Source: Helicostylum pulchrum (taxonomy: Eukaryota; Mucoromycota; Mucoromycetes; Mucorales; Mucoraceae). From it: a stretch of 64,000 nt of DNA. Below, piece by piece: positions 11,449-20,991 of the stretch. The position numbers were made by a program, and so were the translations under genes. Location: assembly GCA_025677825.1 (NCBI GenBank), contig JAIXMO010000011.1, positions 469,001 through 533,000 on the forward strand, in the 5' to 3' direction. The number at the start of each line of letters is the position of its first letter. The first letter of the stretch is position 1. The notes beneath the pieces are model-generated. The model was given only the letters and a program-made list of their open reading frames with translations, was not told where the DNA came from and did no database searches.

Positions 11449-12491
11449 TTAAGCAAGTTTACATTCTTTTGATGCAAGATCAAATATGGTTTGAACTAAA
11501 TACTTGCTTCCAGCTAATTCCAAATTATAGCTTCCTAATTGTGGATCTTGAGTCATGGAACCGAATTGTTCTTTACTGACACCTTCAGCAGAGCAGAGAT
11601 CAGCCAATTCAATGGTGATACCATTAGCATCATTGATTTCCCAAGCATCGCCTCTGGGATCTGTCAAGATATCCTGAATTTCATGTGAAAAGATAGTGAT
11701 GGCAGCGTCCATAGCGGGTGAGCTATTAGGAGATACGTCCTTGTTGACTGTAGGAATGCAAATCTTATTGGGACAAGATCCAGGGTATCCAATATACATG
11801 TATTGAAAGTTATCAGTCCAAGAATTATAACCGCAATTATTTTTACAGAAATCCACATCGTTTACATCGGGACCACCCATAATAACGTAGATACCGTTGC
11901 TGTCCAATTGGTTGCTAGGTGAAAGGTAACCGGAACTGACTGCATCTGAAACAATTTGTTTATGGATTTCAGGTGTCAAATTAAGTTTATGACTTCCAGC
12001 GTCGTTTACTGCTGCAGCTAAATTAAGCGGTCCTGTTACGGATTTACCGTTACCATCTGTATACTGCTTCACTATAAAAAGAAAGGGCTTAGTTAAGTCT
12101 TACACAAAAAAAAAAAAAAAAAACTTTTTTTTTAATTTCTTCTTACAGAGACTAAACCAAGGACTTAATGAAATATTATCTACAAAGTGCATAAATGTAG
12201 TCTGCTCTTGTTGACTTTCAGCAGAAGACCAATTACCATAAAAGATGATGTAAACTATTTTACTTTTTAAAATTAGAGAGAGAAGCAAAAGAAAAAAAAG
12301 GGTTCTAAACGTATATAGAAATTTTACTCACCATTGACTTTATCATGAAGAATATTTCCACCCAAGTTTTTAAATCTAGACCCGTATTGAGAAATAATAG
12401 TAGAAGGTTCAGTGTTTGTAGGTACCTTTTGTTGTGCACTGACCAAGCAAGCTAATGTAGCAAAGCTAGCAATGAACGACGACAATCTCAT
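11449..12491 (-). CDS. Secreted EXORDIUM/PHI-1-like protein
   Basis: Exons 12491-12332, 12254-12147 and 12071-11449 join in phase to 296 residues. Residues 1-19 (MRLSSFIASFATLACLVSA) are a clear signal peptide. The body matches the phosphate-induced protein 1/EXORDIUM family: VYIIFYGNW after a glycine-rich lead (family: V-Y-x-I-x-Y-G-x-W), then GIYVIMGGPDV, FCKNNCGYN, YIGYPGSCPNKIC with paired cysteines, and SHEIQDILTDPRGDAW near the place where the family has its conserved late block. In plants the family is linked to growth and stress at the cell surface; the role in fungi is not established. It converges with the sulfate transporter, about 255 bp apart. Confidence 0.85.
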
Positions 12492-12759
12492 GTTATAAAA
12501 AAATATATATATCTGTATAAAGAAAGGGGGGAACTCAAGTCTACTAAAAAAAAAAGAGAGGGCCCCATTCTGGTGTGTGGGTTTAAAATAAATTCGTAGG
12601 CATTGATTCGTCAAAATATTAATTGTTATTAAATATATTAATAGCACTTTTTTTTTGTACTCAATTGGTCAACTTTTCAGAGCCTCAATTTGAATGTTTA
12701 CATGATAGCTACTTATTAAAATCCTTGCTACACGGTTTATTTATACGCTCGACAACATC
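12492..12759. promoter_or_regulatory. 5' region of the EXORDIUM-like gene
   Basis: This is non-coding AT-rich sequence directly before the start codon on the minus strand. A TATA-like ATATATATTTTTT lies about 15 bases before the ATG. No defined operator could be identified. Confidence 0.3.
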
Positions 12760-13021
12760 ATAGTATAATACGAGCACATAGTATAAATACGCCATGATGC
12801 GTTGGTAAAATCCTACTTTATCACTCATTCTATCTTTTTTATAAATATTTTTTTCTTTTCAGTTCGTACTTTACTTTTTTATGTTTTTTGTTTTTTGTTT
12901 TGCTCTTTAGCTTCGCAAAACCGATACGGCTCTTCTTGAAGCAGACAGGAGCGATGATTCCTAGCCACTAGACAATCAAGGACTACTTCTTAGGTAACCC
13001 GCCTGGCACAAGTACAAACAA
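12760..13021 (+). repeat. 5' part of a dispersed element, shared with 50735-50850
   Basis: The block AGTATAAATACGCCATGATG, followed by CTTTATCA and TTCTATCTTTTTT, occurs here and again at about 50740-50822 in the same order. Both contain a good TATA-box-like TATAAATA followed by pyrimidine-rich sequence ending in an intron-acceptor-like CAG. At this copy it leads into the TnpB/Fanzor-like fragment at 13022, so it may be the promoter or 5' end of that element. The second copy carries no recognisable coding part. Confidence 0.55.
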
Positions 13022-13408
13022 ATGACAAAGAGTCTCTGCCGTGGGTATTTTTGCTGCCTACCGATGATGTCCGTAGGAGACCGCGGGTATGGAGTTGGAT
13101 CGCGAATAAAGAGCCATTCCCAGCAGGGGGGCATCTGGAAGCCTCAAAAGCACAGTTTTTATACCTCCGTATGCATCACAAATGAGCATAATACTTTTCA
13201 GACCTGTCCTTTCTGTTTCGGAAAACTATTTCACCCGACCAGAACTTCCTATAATAAATCTGGTAAAATAAAAATCAAGTCAGTCAATGGTTCTTTCATC
13301 TGCTATAACCAAGAATGTGTTTCTGTGCAGGGAGTTTTAAGATACCACTCGTTGACAAACGAAAGATCAGGTTTTATGTGGCTATGGCCATTCCTCCGAA
13401 GCAAATAA
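13022..13408 (+). pseudogene. TnpB/Fanzor-like C-terminal zinc-ribbon fragment
   Basis: A frame of 128 codons carries two cysteine pairs in the right order for an OrfB/TnpB-type zinc ribbon: T-C-P-F-C (preceded by NEHNTFQ, where the family has E-x-N-T-S) and, about 33 residues later, FICYNQEC. Upstream, VMSVGDRGYGVGSRI resembles the glycine-rich RuvC segment that precedes the ribbon. The family's final R-D-x-N-A motif is replaced by sequence like GVLRYHSLTNERSG. The N-terminal two thirds are missing. Fanzor-type eukaryotic relatives are RNA-guided nucleases; this fragment lacks a complete catalytic core. Assignment rests on motif order only. Confidence 0.5.
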
Positions 13409-15201
13409 TCACAAGTGCCGCTATTAAAACCCGGAACAGATCCTTAAAGAGAAAGTACAAGTAATTTTAGAAGGTGACATGATAGTGGCCAAAGGCTAAA
13501 GAACAAAGTGTCAAAAATAGATTAAACTAGTTACAATAAAAAAAAAACGTTCAAACTTTGTAATCATAAATTAAAGAGAATGTTTTATTTATATGTAATT
13601 TAAAACATGCTATTTATTGATATTCATCTGTTGTAAACAGTTTAAACTATCCTAAAACAAATACTTGTATGAAAATTTGAGTAAACGCAATGCCACTTAG
13701 TTATCGATTTAAAGAAGTAATTTGGCTATAGTTTTTGAAGAATATGATGTTGAATAACTACTTTAACCAAAACTTTTAAATCACAATGACACCAGGATAG
13801 ATCAATTCCTTTTTAAGAGCGGTACTCTCTACGACTTCTCAAACCAATTCAGCAATTTTTTCAGCGTTTCCGACTCGTAATATACCAATGTCCCTGGAAT
13901 TAATACACTTATAATAGCTACTCGCGATATACAAATAGAGCGTAAAAATAGATTCTAGTTAACTAATAAGCTGACCAAGAGCAAGTACAAGCTTCAAAAA
14001 TAAGCCTCCTCTTGTTTCAATTTACTTAAAACAGTATATTATATATTTCTCTAAAAATAATTATTAAATGAAGACCAAGTTATTAAAAAAAAAAAAAAAA
14101 GAAAGACTATATCACGTCAAAATGGAGATTAATTAAATAAGTTATTATTTTGTGTGGTTATTCAATTATTAAAAAAATCAATTACGTGTAATAATGCATA
14201 TATCGAGATATATATATATATATATATTTCATCTATATAAAGAAAAGTAAATAAAACTGAAAAAATAAAATAGTTTATTTGCCATCAAGGGGTTGGGGTT
14301 GGAGGGATTATATCTTCTTTTTTTTTTTGATTTTTTCGTAATCATAACAAAATCCACTTTAACCGTTGTCTATAGACCAATATAACTTCTTATTTAACTA
14401 CTCTCTCTGCAAGTTATTTACTAAATAGCATCTTGTATTGTAAACAGCACCATGACCTCCTAATAAGAGTATACTAATACAATCAAATAGTATAATCAAA
14501 TATAAGGGGGAGGAGAGATGAGGGAGGGGGGGGGGGGGGTTTGGGTTTGGAAGAGGGGTTGGGAGAGAGGCGTGCTCTTTTTTTTTTAAAAAAAAACGAA
14601 AAAAAAGGTAAAAACTAACTATCAATAATATACTTTTTTTGAGTATCTAATACGTTTACACGTTAAAACAGTATAAAGTTACAATCTTATTTTTTTTAAA
14701 AAATTTCTTCTCCTGAAGAATCAAAGTTTTTTCTTTTATTACAACTAGTGAAACATAAAATTTTCCCGCCAGCTTTTTTTTATCTCTCTCATTTTTATTA
14801 TAAAAGGAGTGCACGGTCAAACGCTTATCAAAAAGGTCCTTGCCAAATAGTAATATATATTTTGTAAAAAAGAGAATTAAAAAAGGAGGGAGAAAAAAAA
14901 AAAAAAAAGATAAACAGGAATTGTGTGTAACTTTGATCTACGCGTTAAAAAACAAGAAAAAGTGCTATGGGAAAGAAAAACGAAAAAAGAGAGAAGGGGA
15001 GGGGGTGTGTATTATAAGCAGTTTACGTGTGATATTTTTCTATACTCAATAAAAAAAGGAGTTGTTTAACCAGAAGAAATGTCTTTTTCCCCTATTTTTT
15101 CTTATTTCTTATCCTTTTTATCTTTTTTTCTTCTTTTCTCTTTCTCTCTCTTTTGTAACTTCCCTTTTTTTTTAAAAAAAGTCAAAAAAAAAAAAAAAAA
15201 A
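13409..15201. other. Long AT-rich intergenic stretch
   Basis: No gene is supported. Features seen are an alternating TA run near 14209-14228, a G15-like run near 14526-14541 inside a GT/G-rich purine patch, T-then-A tracts at 14578-14596 and 14690-14703, and a purine-only patch near 14880-15005. The last 130 bases before 15202 could be read in frame with the next gene from an ATG at 15079, but that extension is mostly Phe/Leu/Ser and Lys runs and is more likely a 5' leader. Confidence 0.5.
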
Positions 15202-17040
15202 ATGGTAGCTACACAAGCTCGTCGTTCAGCAGCAGGATCTATGGGACAGGCATCGACCAAATCCAGAAAGAGAAGTTCATTACGCAGACAAAGCGAAAGA
15301 CCCCCATCCACCAAAGAACGCTCCAGATCAGTATCTGCAGGTACATCACAGCACTTACTACAACCAAGACTTTCCGCTCCAGCTGTTGTTGAAATACCTC
15401 GATTATCTATTGCCGATCGCTTTATGTCTGGACCTGTCGTATCATCACCACAACAACAACCACAACAACCACCAACACCACCACAGCAGCAACAACAACC
15501 CTCACCGTCACAATCCGTCACAACCTCACTCGTTCTATCCAATTCTACTTCCATAACCGATAACGGTAGATTATCTGTTGCAGACCGATTTATGAACCAC
15601 TCAAACTCTGTATCACATTCCAGCATTCAACAGTATCGAGAGAGATCTGCCAGTATGCTAGACCCTGTGCCCGGTAGATTAACCATCGCAGAAGCCTTTA
15701 TGAAATCCGCATCCGCAAAGTCTCTGAGGTCACGTGCTGCCTCGTTTGGTGGTGTAGGAGAAAATGTTCATCACCCTTTAGAAGAACGCAACGGCTTATT
15801 TGAGGACGCCCAGTACCTTAATTTAGATCTGTCTATATCTCCCTCTTCCAGTTCCGTGTTGGACCGTCACAAGAGTGCGAGACCTTGGGGAAGTCAAGAT
15901 ACCTTGGTACATCATTACCATACAGAGCGAAAGAAGCCCATTTATGCTCAGTTCATTGAATCAGAAAAAAACGCCGTGTTGGCAGATAATCAGTCGTTTG
16001 ATTACAGTAGCTATTTTTTAGATTCGGGTGATGATAAACGTACAGTTACAATGAGTGATGATTTCTCTACAAAATACGATGATTATGACGATATGGAAAT
16101 TGGATATGATAAAAAGTACGGGCATCAAAGACAATGGAGTTACGAAGAAGAAGAAGAAGAACAAGAAGAAGAGCAAGTAGTTGTGGTAGAACCTATACCA
16201 AGTCCAGCAGTCTCCACTACAAAACTAAAGAAACAACAACCTGCCGCTGCACCTCACCAACACATCGATATTGAACCACACCATTTAGAAGACTACGATC
16301 ACAACACAAAAGGGTTCTGGGTCGGCTGCTGTTTCGTCAGTTGCGGCCAAAGACCGAGCCGTAAAACCATCGAGCAAAGACACAAGAAGAGACGCGAAAA
16401 AGAAATCGATGAAGATATCCGCCCCAAGAATAGAGGGTTCGGCAGACGCGGATGGGTGTTTTGTACTTTTCTCAGTTTGCTGGTGCTAATTTTAGTCACT
16501 TACTTTTTATGGCCACGTACCCCGCTCATGCGTATTGAAGGTGCTTCATTAACCTCTCCCGCTAAAGTCACCGAAACACGACAGGGTGTCATGGTCGGAA
16601 ATGTCGCCTTTGAAAGTGAGTGGATGGTGAATATCACAGTAGACAACCGACAGAACCACGTACCAACACGGTTGGTGCAAGTGCAAGTACTGGCCAAAGA
16701 TGCCCTGACGGGTTTGGTGATCGGTAAAGGATTACATAACGATGATGCGAACCCTGAACACATCATTTTGGCACCCAACGCAATTTCAACAGTTCAAATA
16801 CCCATACATGTCGATTACCAGGCACGAGATAGTACAGATACCACCTTTGTTGATCTCACTAAAGCTTGTTCACCTCCGATCCCCTTTCGCTCTCCTGATA
16901 GCAGCAGCAATAATCAAAGAGAAGCTTTGCCGTTACATTTTTGGATTACACTGCATTTCTTTGGCTTGGATTGGTTGGGGTATAAGCCAACGGTGATTGC
17001 TACACCGGCTACAGGCGGTTTCGCCTGTCCACAATCTTAA
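15202..17040 (+). CDS. Single-pass membrane protein with LEA-2-like C-terminal domain
   Basis: 612 residues, no intron. The N-terminal 415 residues are disordered: basic and Ser-rich at the start, a Gln/Pro-rich patch at about 83-105, and a Glu run at about 313-330. Within it a short motif R-L-[ST]-[IV]-A-[DE]-x-F-M occurs three times (residues 67-75, 123-131, 159-167). One membrane helix lies at about 417-436 (FCTFLSLLVLILVTYFLWP), preceded by a basic stretch, so the N-terminus should be cytosolic. The remaining 175 residues look like an LEA-2/WHy beta-sandwich (GVMVGNVAFESEWMVNITVDN). I chose the ATG after the poly-A run because the extra 41 upstream codons are low complexity. Function unknown; similar fungal proteins are found at the vacuole or plasma membrane, but that is not shown here. 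Confidence 0.8.
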   Translation: MVATQARRSAAGSMGQASTKSRKRSSLRRQSERPPSTKERSRSVSAGTSQHLLQPRLSAPAVVEIPRLSIADRFMSGPVVSSPQQQPQQPPTPPQQQQQPSPSQSVTTSLVLSNSTSITDNGRLSVADRFMNHSNSVSHSSIQQYRERSASMLDPVPGRLTIAEAFMKSASAKSLRSRAASFGGVGENVHHPLEERNGLFEDAQYLNLDLSISPSSSSVLDRHKSARPWGSQDTLVHHYHTERKKPIYAQFIESEKNAVLADNQSFDYSSYFLDSGDDKRTVTMSDDFSTKYDDYDDMEIGYDKKYGHQRQWSYEEEEEEQEEEQVVVVEPIPSPAVSTTKLKKQQPAAAPHQHIDIEPHHLEDYDHNTKGFWVGCCFVSCGQRPSRKTIEQRHKKRREKEIDEDIRPKNRGFGRRGWVFCTFLSLLVLILVTYFLWPRTPLMRIEGASLTSPAKVTETRQGVMVGNVAFESEWMVNITVDNRQNHVPTRLVQVQVLAKDALTGLVIGKGLHNDDANPEHIILAPNAISTVQIPIHVDYQARDSTDTTFVDLTKACSPPIPFRSPDSSSNNQREALPLHFWITLHFFGLDWLGYKPTVIATPATGGFACPQS

Positions 17041-17606
17041 TTATTTATACTATTAAAAGTTACATGTAAAAATATATATATATATATTCTATCTTTCTCT
17101 CCCGCTCTTAGACATGCATAATCTTATTACACTGTAGAGCTATTATTATTATTATCTCCTTCTTTTTATTTTCATACTTGTTTTTTTTTGCTCCTTGTGT
17201 CAACTATGAATTTTGTTTGTATATAAAAAAAGGACATACAAAAAAAAGCGGCGGGTAAAATAAAAAAAACTGTCATTTTAATTTATTAAATACCTCTTAT
17301 GACATATATCGACCACATTTTTGTTTATGAAAAAAAAAAAAAAAAACTTTAATAGAATTTGTTATTTTAAGTTTGATTCTAATAAGGTACAAATCTATTA
17401 GGAGTAAGATTTTCAGTTGGAATAATCTAGTACTTCATCTTTTTTTTTTTTTTTTTTAATTTAGTAGTATAGTAGTAACTAATAATCTTGATGCTGCAGT
17501 TACCGTCAAATAAGCAAGTGCATATATTACAATAGGAGCAATTAGTAGGAGGAATAATAAGGAGTTTTTTTTTTTATTCTTAGTAAAAAAAAATCAACCA
17601 GTTTAT
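17041..17606. other. Convergent 3' intergenic region
   Basis: No gene. Contains several long A and T runs that would serve as 3'-end signals for the genes converging from both sides, and a TA alternation at 17073-17086. Confidence 0.5.
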
Positions 17607-19616
17607 TTAGAAAAGTGGAATCAAGGGTGGTTTATAACTTGTCTTTTTCTGTATATTTTCCAACTTTTCCTTGATCCAAGGCTTGATAGCGTACAATGAC
17701 GAATGTCCAGTTTTACCTTCCACAGCCTTCTTATGTGACACATTTGCATTGACACGTACAATAAACTCCACGGCGTTCAAGTAACTGATACACAACGGCT
17801 TACCCGCATTTCCACCAATCCCAGCGTTCAGAAAGGTATCTAAGCTCAAGAACTCTAACCCCTTTCGAACACGAGGTAACGACTTGTCCCAAGCAACGTC
17901 TTCCTCAATCAGACTAGTCACAGAATCAATTACCGGGAAAGATTTCGACGGATCGTACAAGTTGGTGATGAGACTATCCAAATTTTTCTCAAAGAGGGAC
18001 CGGTAGCTTGGTACCTTCATCAACGCTACCATCAACGGTCGAAGTTTGACCCCGCCGTAATCGTTATAATCTCCAACCGAAATCGCCTTCATACTGACAG
18101 GCCCACTGCCCATCACATAGTCAAAGTCCCAGCTAATAAAGATGAACCGCTTTTGTGTAGGTGACTTGTAAAGAAAGTAGTTGTTTGTATTCTGAAGGTA
18201 AGCGTCCCAAGAACCTTGAAGGAATTCGAATGCCATACTATGTATAATAATAGAAGTTTTTAGATCTCAGTTTTTTTTTTTCCCCCATTTTTTTTTTTTT
18301 TATACTTTACCCAACCAAAAAACCTTCAACATCCAATTGTTTTTCCCATAGTAAAGTAGTACGATCGATTTCAGCGCTGCTTGCGGTTTTTTGAAACTCA
18401 AGTTGATCGTTGATAAATTTAGTAAAGCTGATCAAGTCAGAGAGATCGTTTTTAGTGCCTACAGCTGGATCTTCCGAGATTGAATACGCAGTGTTGGTGT
18501 AAGCAGTAGCGTCATCTCCTTTATACGAGAGATCAGCACGTGTCTCGTCCTTTTGACCTCCTTCACCTTCATATAACACGCCGTTTGATTTAGGATCTTC
18601 GTTAAATTGATTTTGTAACCATAAATCATCGTATTTTTCCAAAAGCGAAAACAGGCCGATAGGACGATCATTTAAAAATAGTCTATAGGGGGTGAGGTTT
18701 TTTATTTTGTTAGATATTAACATGTATACATTTTTTATATGTATGTGTACCTGATGTAAGATGCTCTGGAACAAGGTTGGTTGGCTGCGTGTATCATCTC
18801 TGTAGCCAAATACTCTCTCATATAACTAGGATCACTTGTGGTGGTACGTAACTTTAGTTTACGATATCCACCCAACTCAGTTTTCTTTGGCAATTTGATG
18901 TTGTATGCTAATTTAGTAAATCGTCTTGAGGAACGACCTCCTATTTCGAACTTAACCTCAGAAAATGATTGGGCTGATGTTGTACTTATATGAAACATTT
19001 TAGTATTTTTTTTTTCTTTGTTTTCGTTTATGTAGTAGTAGTAGTACCTGATATGTGTTACATTAGCCATGACAGTAATATCTTCTAAATAGTTTTTATG
19101 CATATTATCAATTTCCGCCTGGTTTGCAACAACGTGGATTGTAGCAATTTCTCCTGTAGGATGCAATAATTCATTATCCGGCTGACGATCAAAGTTTTTC
19201 GTTATGCTTGTAATGGGTTGGAAGGATACCATAGGTTTCTTGTTCCAGCTTCTACCAAAGAACTCGTTTAGTGTATCGTTTTTGGATCCAGAACGAGTGA
19301 ATTCTTCAGAGGCTTGGATGGTACTGGTTCCCTTGGCCAAGGTGGCATAGTGGTAAGGGGAATTGGAGGGCGCTTTGCCTTGGAATAAAATCGAGCTGGT
19401 CGTTGTGCGCTCTAAAGGATACGATTTGCCATTAATAATCACTGCGGTGTCAGAGTCAGGCGCGTTGTTAATGACAGAATACAAGATGTCAGCACTAACC
19501 AAAGACCATAGCAGTAACACTGAAAAGGGGAGTGTGTGTGTGTGTGTTAGTTTGTGTGTATACACTTACTACCGATATTTAAACTTACATAATAGAAAAG
19601 AATAAACTAACTGCAT
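17607..19616 (-). CDS. CotH-like secreted kinase-fold protein (copy 1)
   Basis: Five exons, 19616-19589, 19519-19048, 18984-18751, 18682-18311 and 18237-17607, join in phase to 578 residues. A signal peptide (MQLVYSFLLLLLLWSLVSA) is split by intron 1 after 28 nt. CotH proteins are atypical protein kinases first known from Bacillus spore coats; in Mucorales they are expanded cell-surface proteins, some of which act in host-cell contact. Family marks seen: N-E-F-F-G-R-S-W-N, GGRSSRRFTKLAYNIKLPK, RASYIR, MAFEFLQGSWDAY with N-N-Y-F-L-Y, and the metal-binding-type aspartate motif WDFDYVMGS. It resembles the copy at 27219-29047 throughout. No GPI-anchor signal is evident. Which paralogue group it belongs to cannot be told. 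Confidence 0.9.
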
Positions 19617-19923
19617 TCTTTTACCAAGTAATAAATAAATATAAAAAAAATAAATTAAAAGTGACAAAAAAGAAAAGGAATTACAGATAGAATAGTTAAG
19701 CCTTATTTATCCTTTTTTTTTTTTTTTGGGTTTTGAAACAAAAAGGAAACTACTGCTTTTTTTTTTTTTGCATATTTCACGGAGTTAAAACGAAAAAATA
19801 AAAAACATACGTCGTTATTGCGAAAGTCTATTTTTGTTTGATTGGGTAGGATAAAATGCAACCGGAAGGTCTTTTTTTATTTCATTTCTCTATGTACATA
19901 TTAAGGGCTTGTTCCTCTATCTC
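19617..19923. other. Intergenic, upstream of CotH copy 1
   Basis: About 300 bases of AT-rich sequence with three T-runs. No gene seen; it holds the promoter of the CotH-like gene and the 3' end of the ARL5 gene, both on the minus strand. Confidence 0.4.
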
Positions 19924-20903
19924 TTATGATCCAGCAATTTGTAATACAACCCAATCTAATCCTTCATACAATCTATAATAAATTTGTTAATAAATAAAAA
20001 AAGTAGGTTTTTACAGTTTTTTTTTTTTTTCTTATCTTACCCTTCTCCTGTCAATGCAGAACATGCCTATTTAGCAAAAAAAAAAAAAACAATTAACTAT
20101 AAAATCCTTTTCCTTCCCCCTTAAAAAAAAAGCTCCTTTTACCTGGATATGCCATTGTCTATCTTTAAGCTTACTTAAACCTAACGCTTCAGATATTTTA
20201 GCAGCACCTAATGATCCTTTGACATCTTGTTTATTTGCAAACACTAAAAGACTAGCATTTTGTAATTGCTAAAATAGTTTTTTTTTTTTTAGAAAGTTGA
20301 ACTCTTTTTACGTTCTCCCCCAGATTGTGTGCGTGTAAATTACCTCACTTTCCATCATTTGATGTAATTCTTGTTGTGCTAAATTAAGACGATTGATGTC
20401 TGTACTATCTATAACCATAATAACGGCCTATTCTTATCTACATCAGTTTCTCTTTTCTCTCGCGCTTGTTGCTCTTTTTTTATTTTGTACCTTTGTATCT
20501 ATATAATATGTCTTCCAAGTACTTCTTAATGATTCTTGACCTCCAATATCCTACAACACTCTATTTTTAAATACCACGTATAATAGACTAATGCAAAACT
20601 TTGTACTTTACCCACATGACAAACTTTAAGTTCTTGTATTGAACTTCTTCTACGTTGCTACCAATGGTTGGAGTTGTTGTAACAACTTGATTCATTAAAC
20701 TACGTAGGAGATGAGTATTTTTTTTTTTTACGGGGAGAAAGGGGGAAGGAGCCTTCAGGGGAGCAAGCCTTCAGGGGAACAAGCAAAACTTACAGTTTAT
20801 ATAAAATGGTTGTTTTACCCGCATTGTCTAACCCTACAATAATAAGCTTGACTTGAGTCTTTGAGAACAAACGGTTCCATAAATTACTAAACAGAATTCC
20901 CAT
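19924..20903 (-). CDS. ARL5: ARL5-type small GTPase
   Basis: Seven exons (20903-20794, 20699-20612, 20550-20491, 20427-20344, 20268-20143, 20066-20041, 19972-19924) give 180 residues, the normal length for ADP-ribosylation-factor-like GTPases. Glycine 2 for myristoylation is present ([13 protein letters not shown]). The P-loop is GLDNAGKTT, switch 1 has [12 protein letters not shown], switch 2 is [13 protein letters not shown], and the guanine-specificity motifs are NKQD and CSALTGEG. The MGILF start, TIGSNVEE and GGQESLRS blocks are typical of the ARL5 branch, which acts at the trans-Golgi in endosome-to-Golgi traffic. All introns have GT..AG ends and consistent phase. Confidence 0.95.
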
Positions 20904-20991
20904 CGTTTTTTTTTTTTTAAAATTAGTACAAGAAAGAAAGCAATAAAAAAAAAGCATGATTTTTTTTTTATTAATATTTTGAGTTTTAAAA

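Noticed and set aside
15079..15201. Upstream in-frame ATG adding 41 residues to the LEA-2-like protein
   Set aside because: The added stretch is Phe/Leu/Ser runs ending in poly-lysine from a poly-A leader; the ATG after the poly-A run fits the pattern of other genes here.
15102..15626. Cys/Gly-rich minus-strand frame of 174 codons
   Set aside because: It is the antisense of the Gln/Pro-rich region of the membrane protein at 15202; the Cys-Gly runs come from CAA/CCA repeats.
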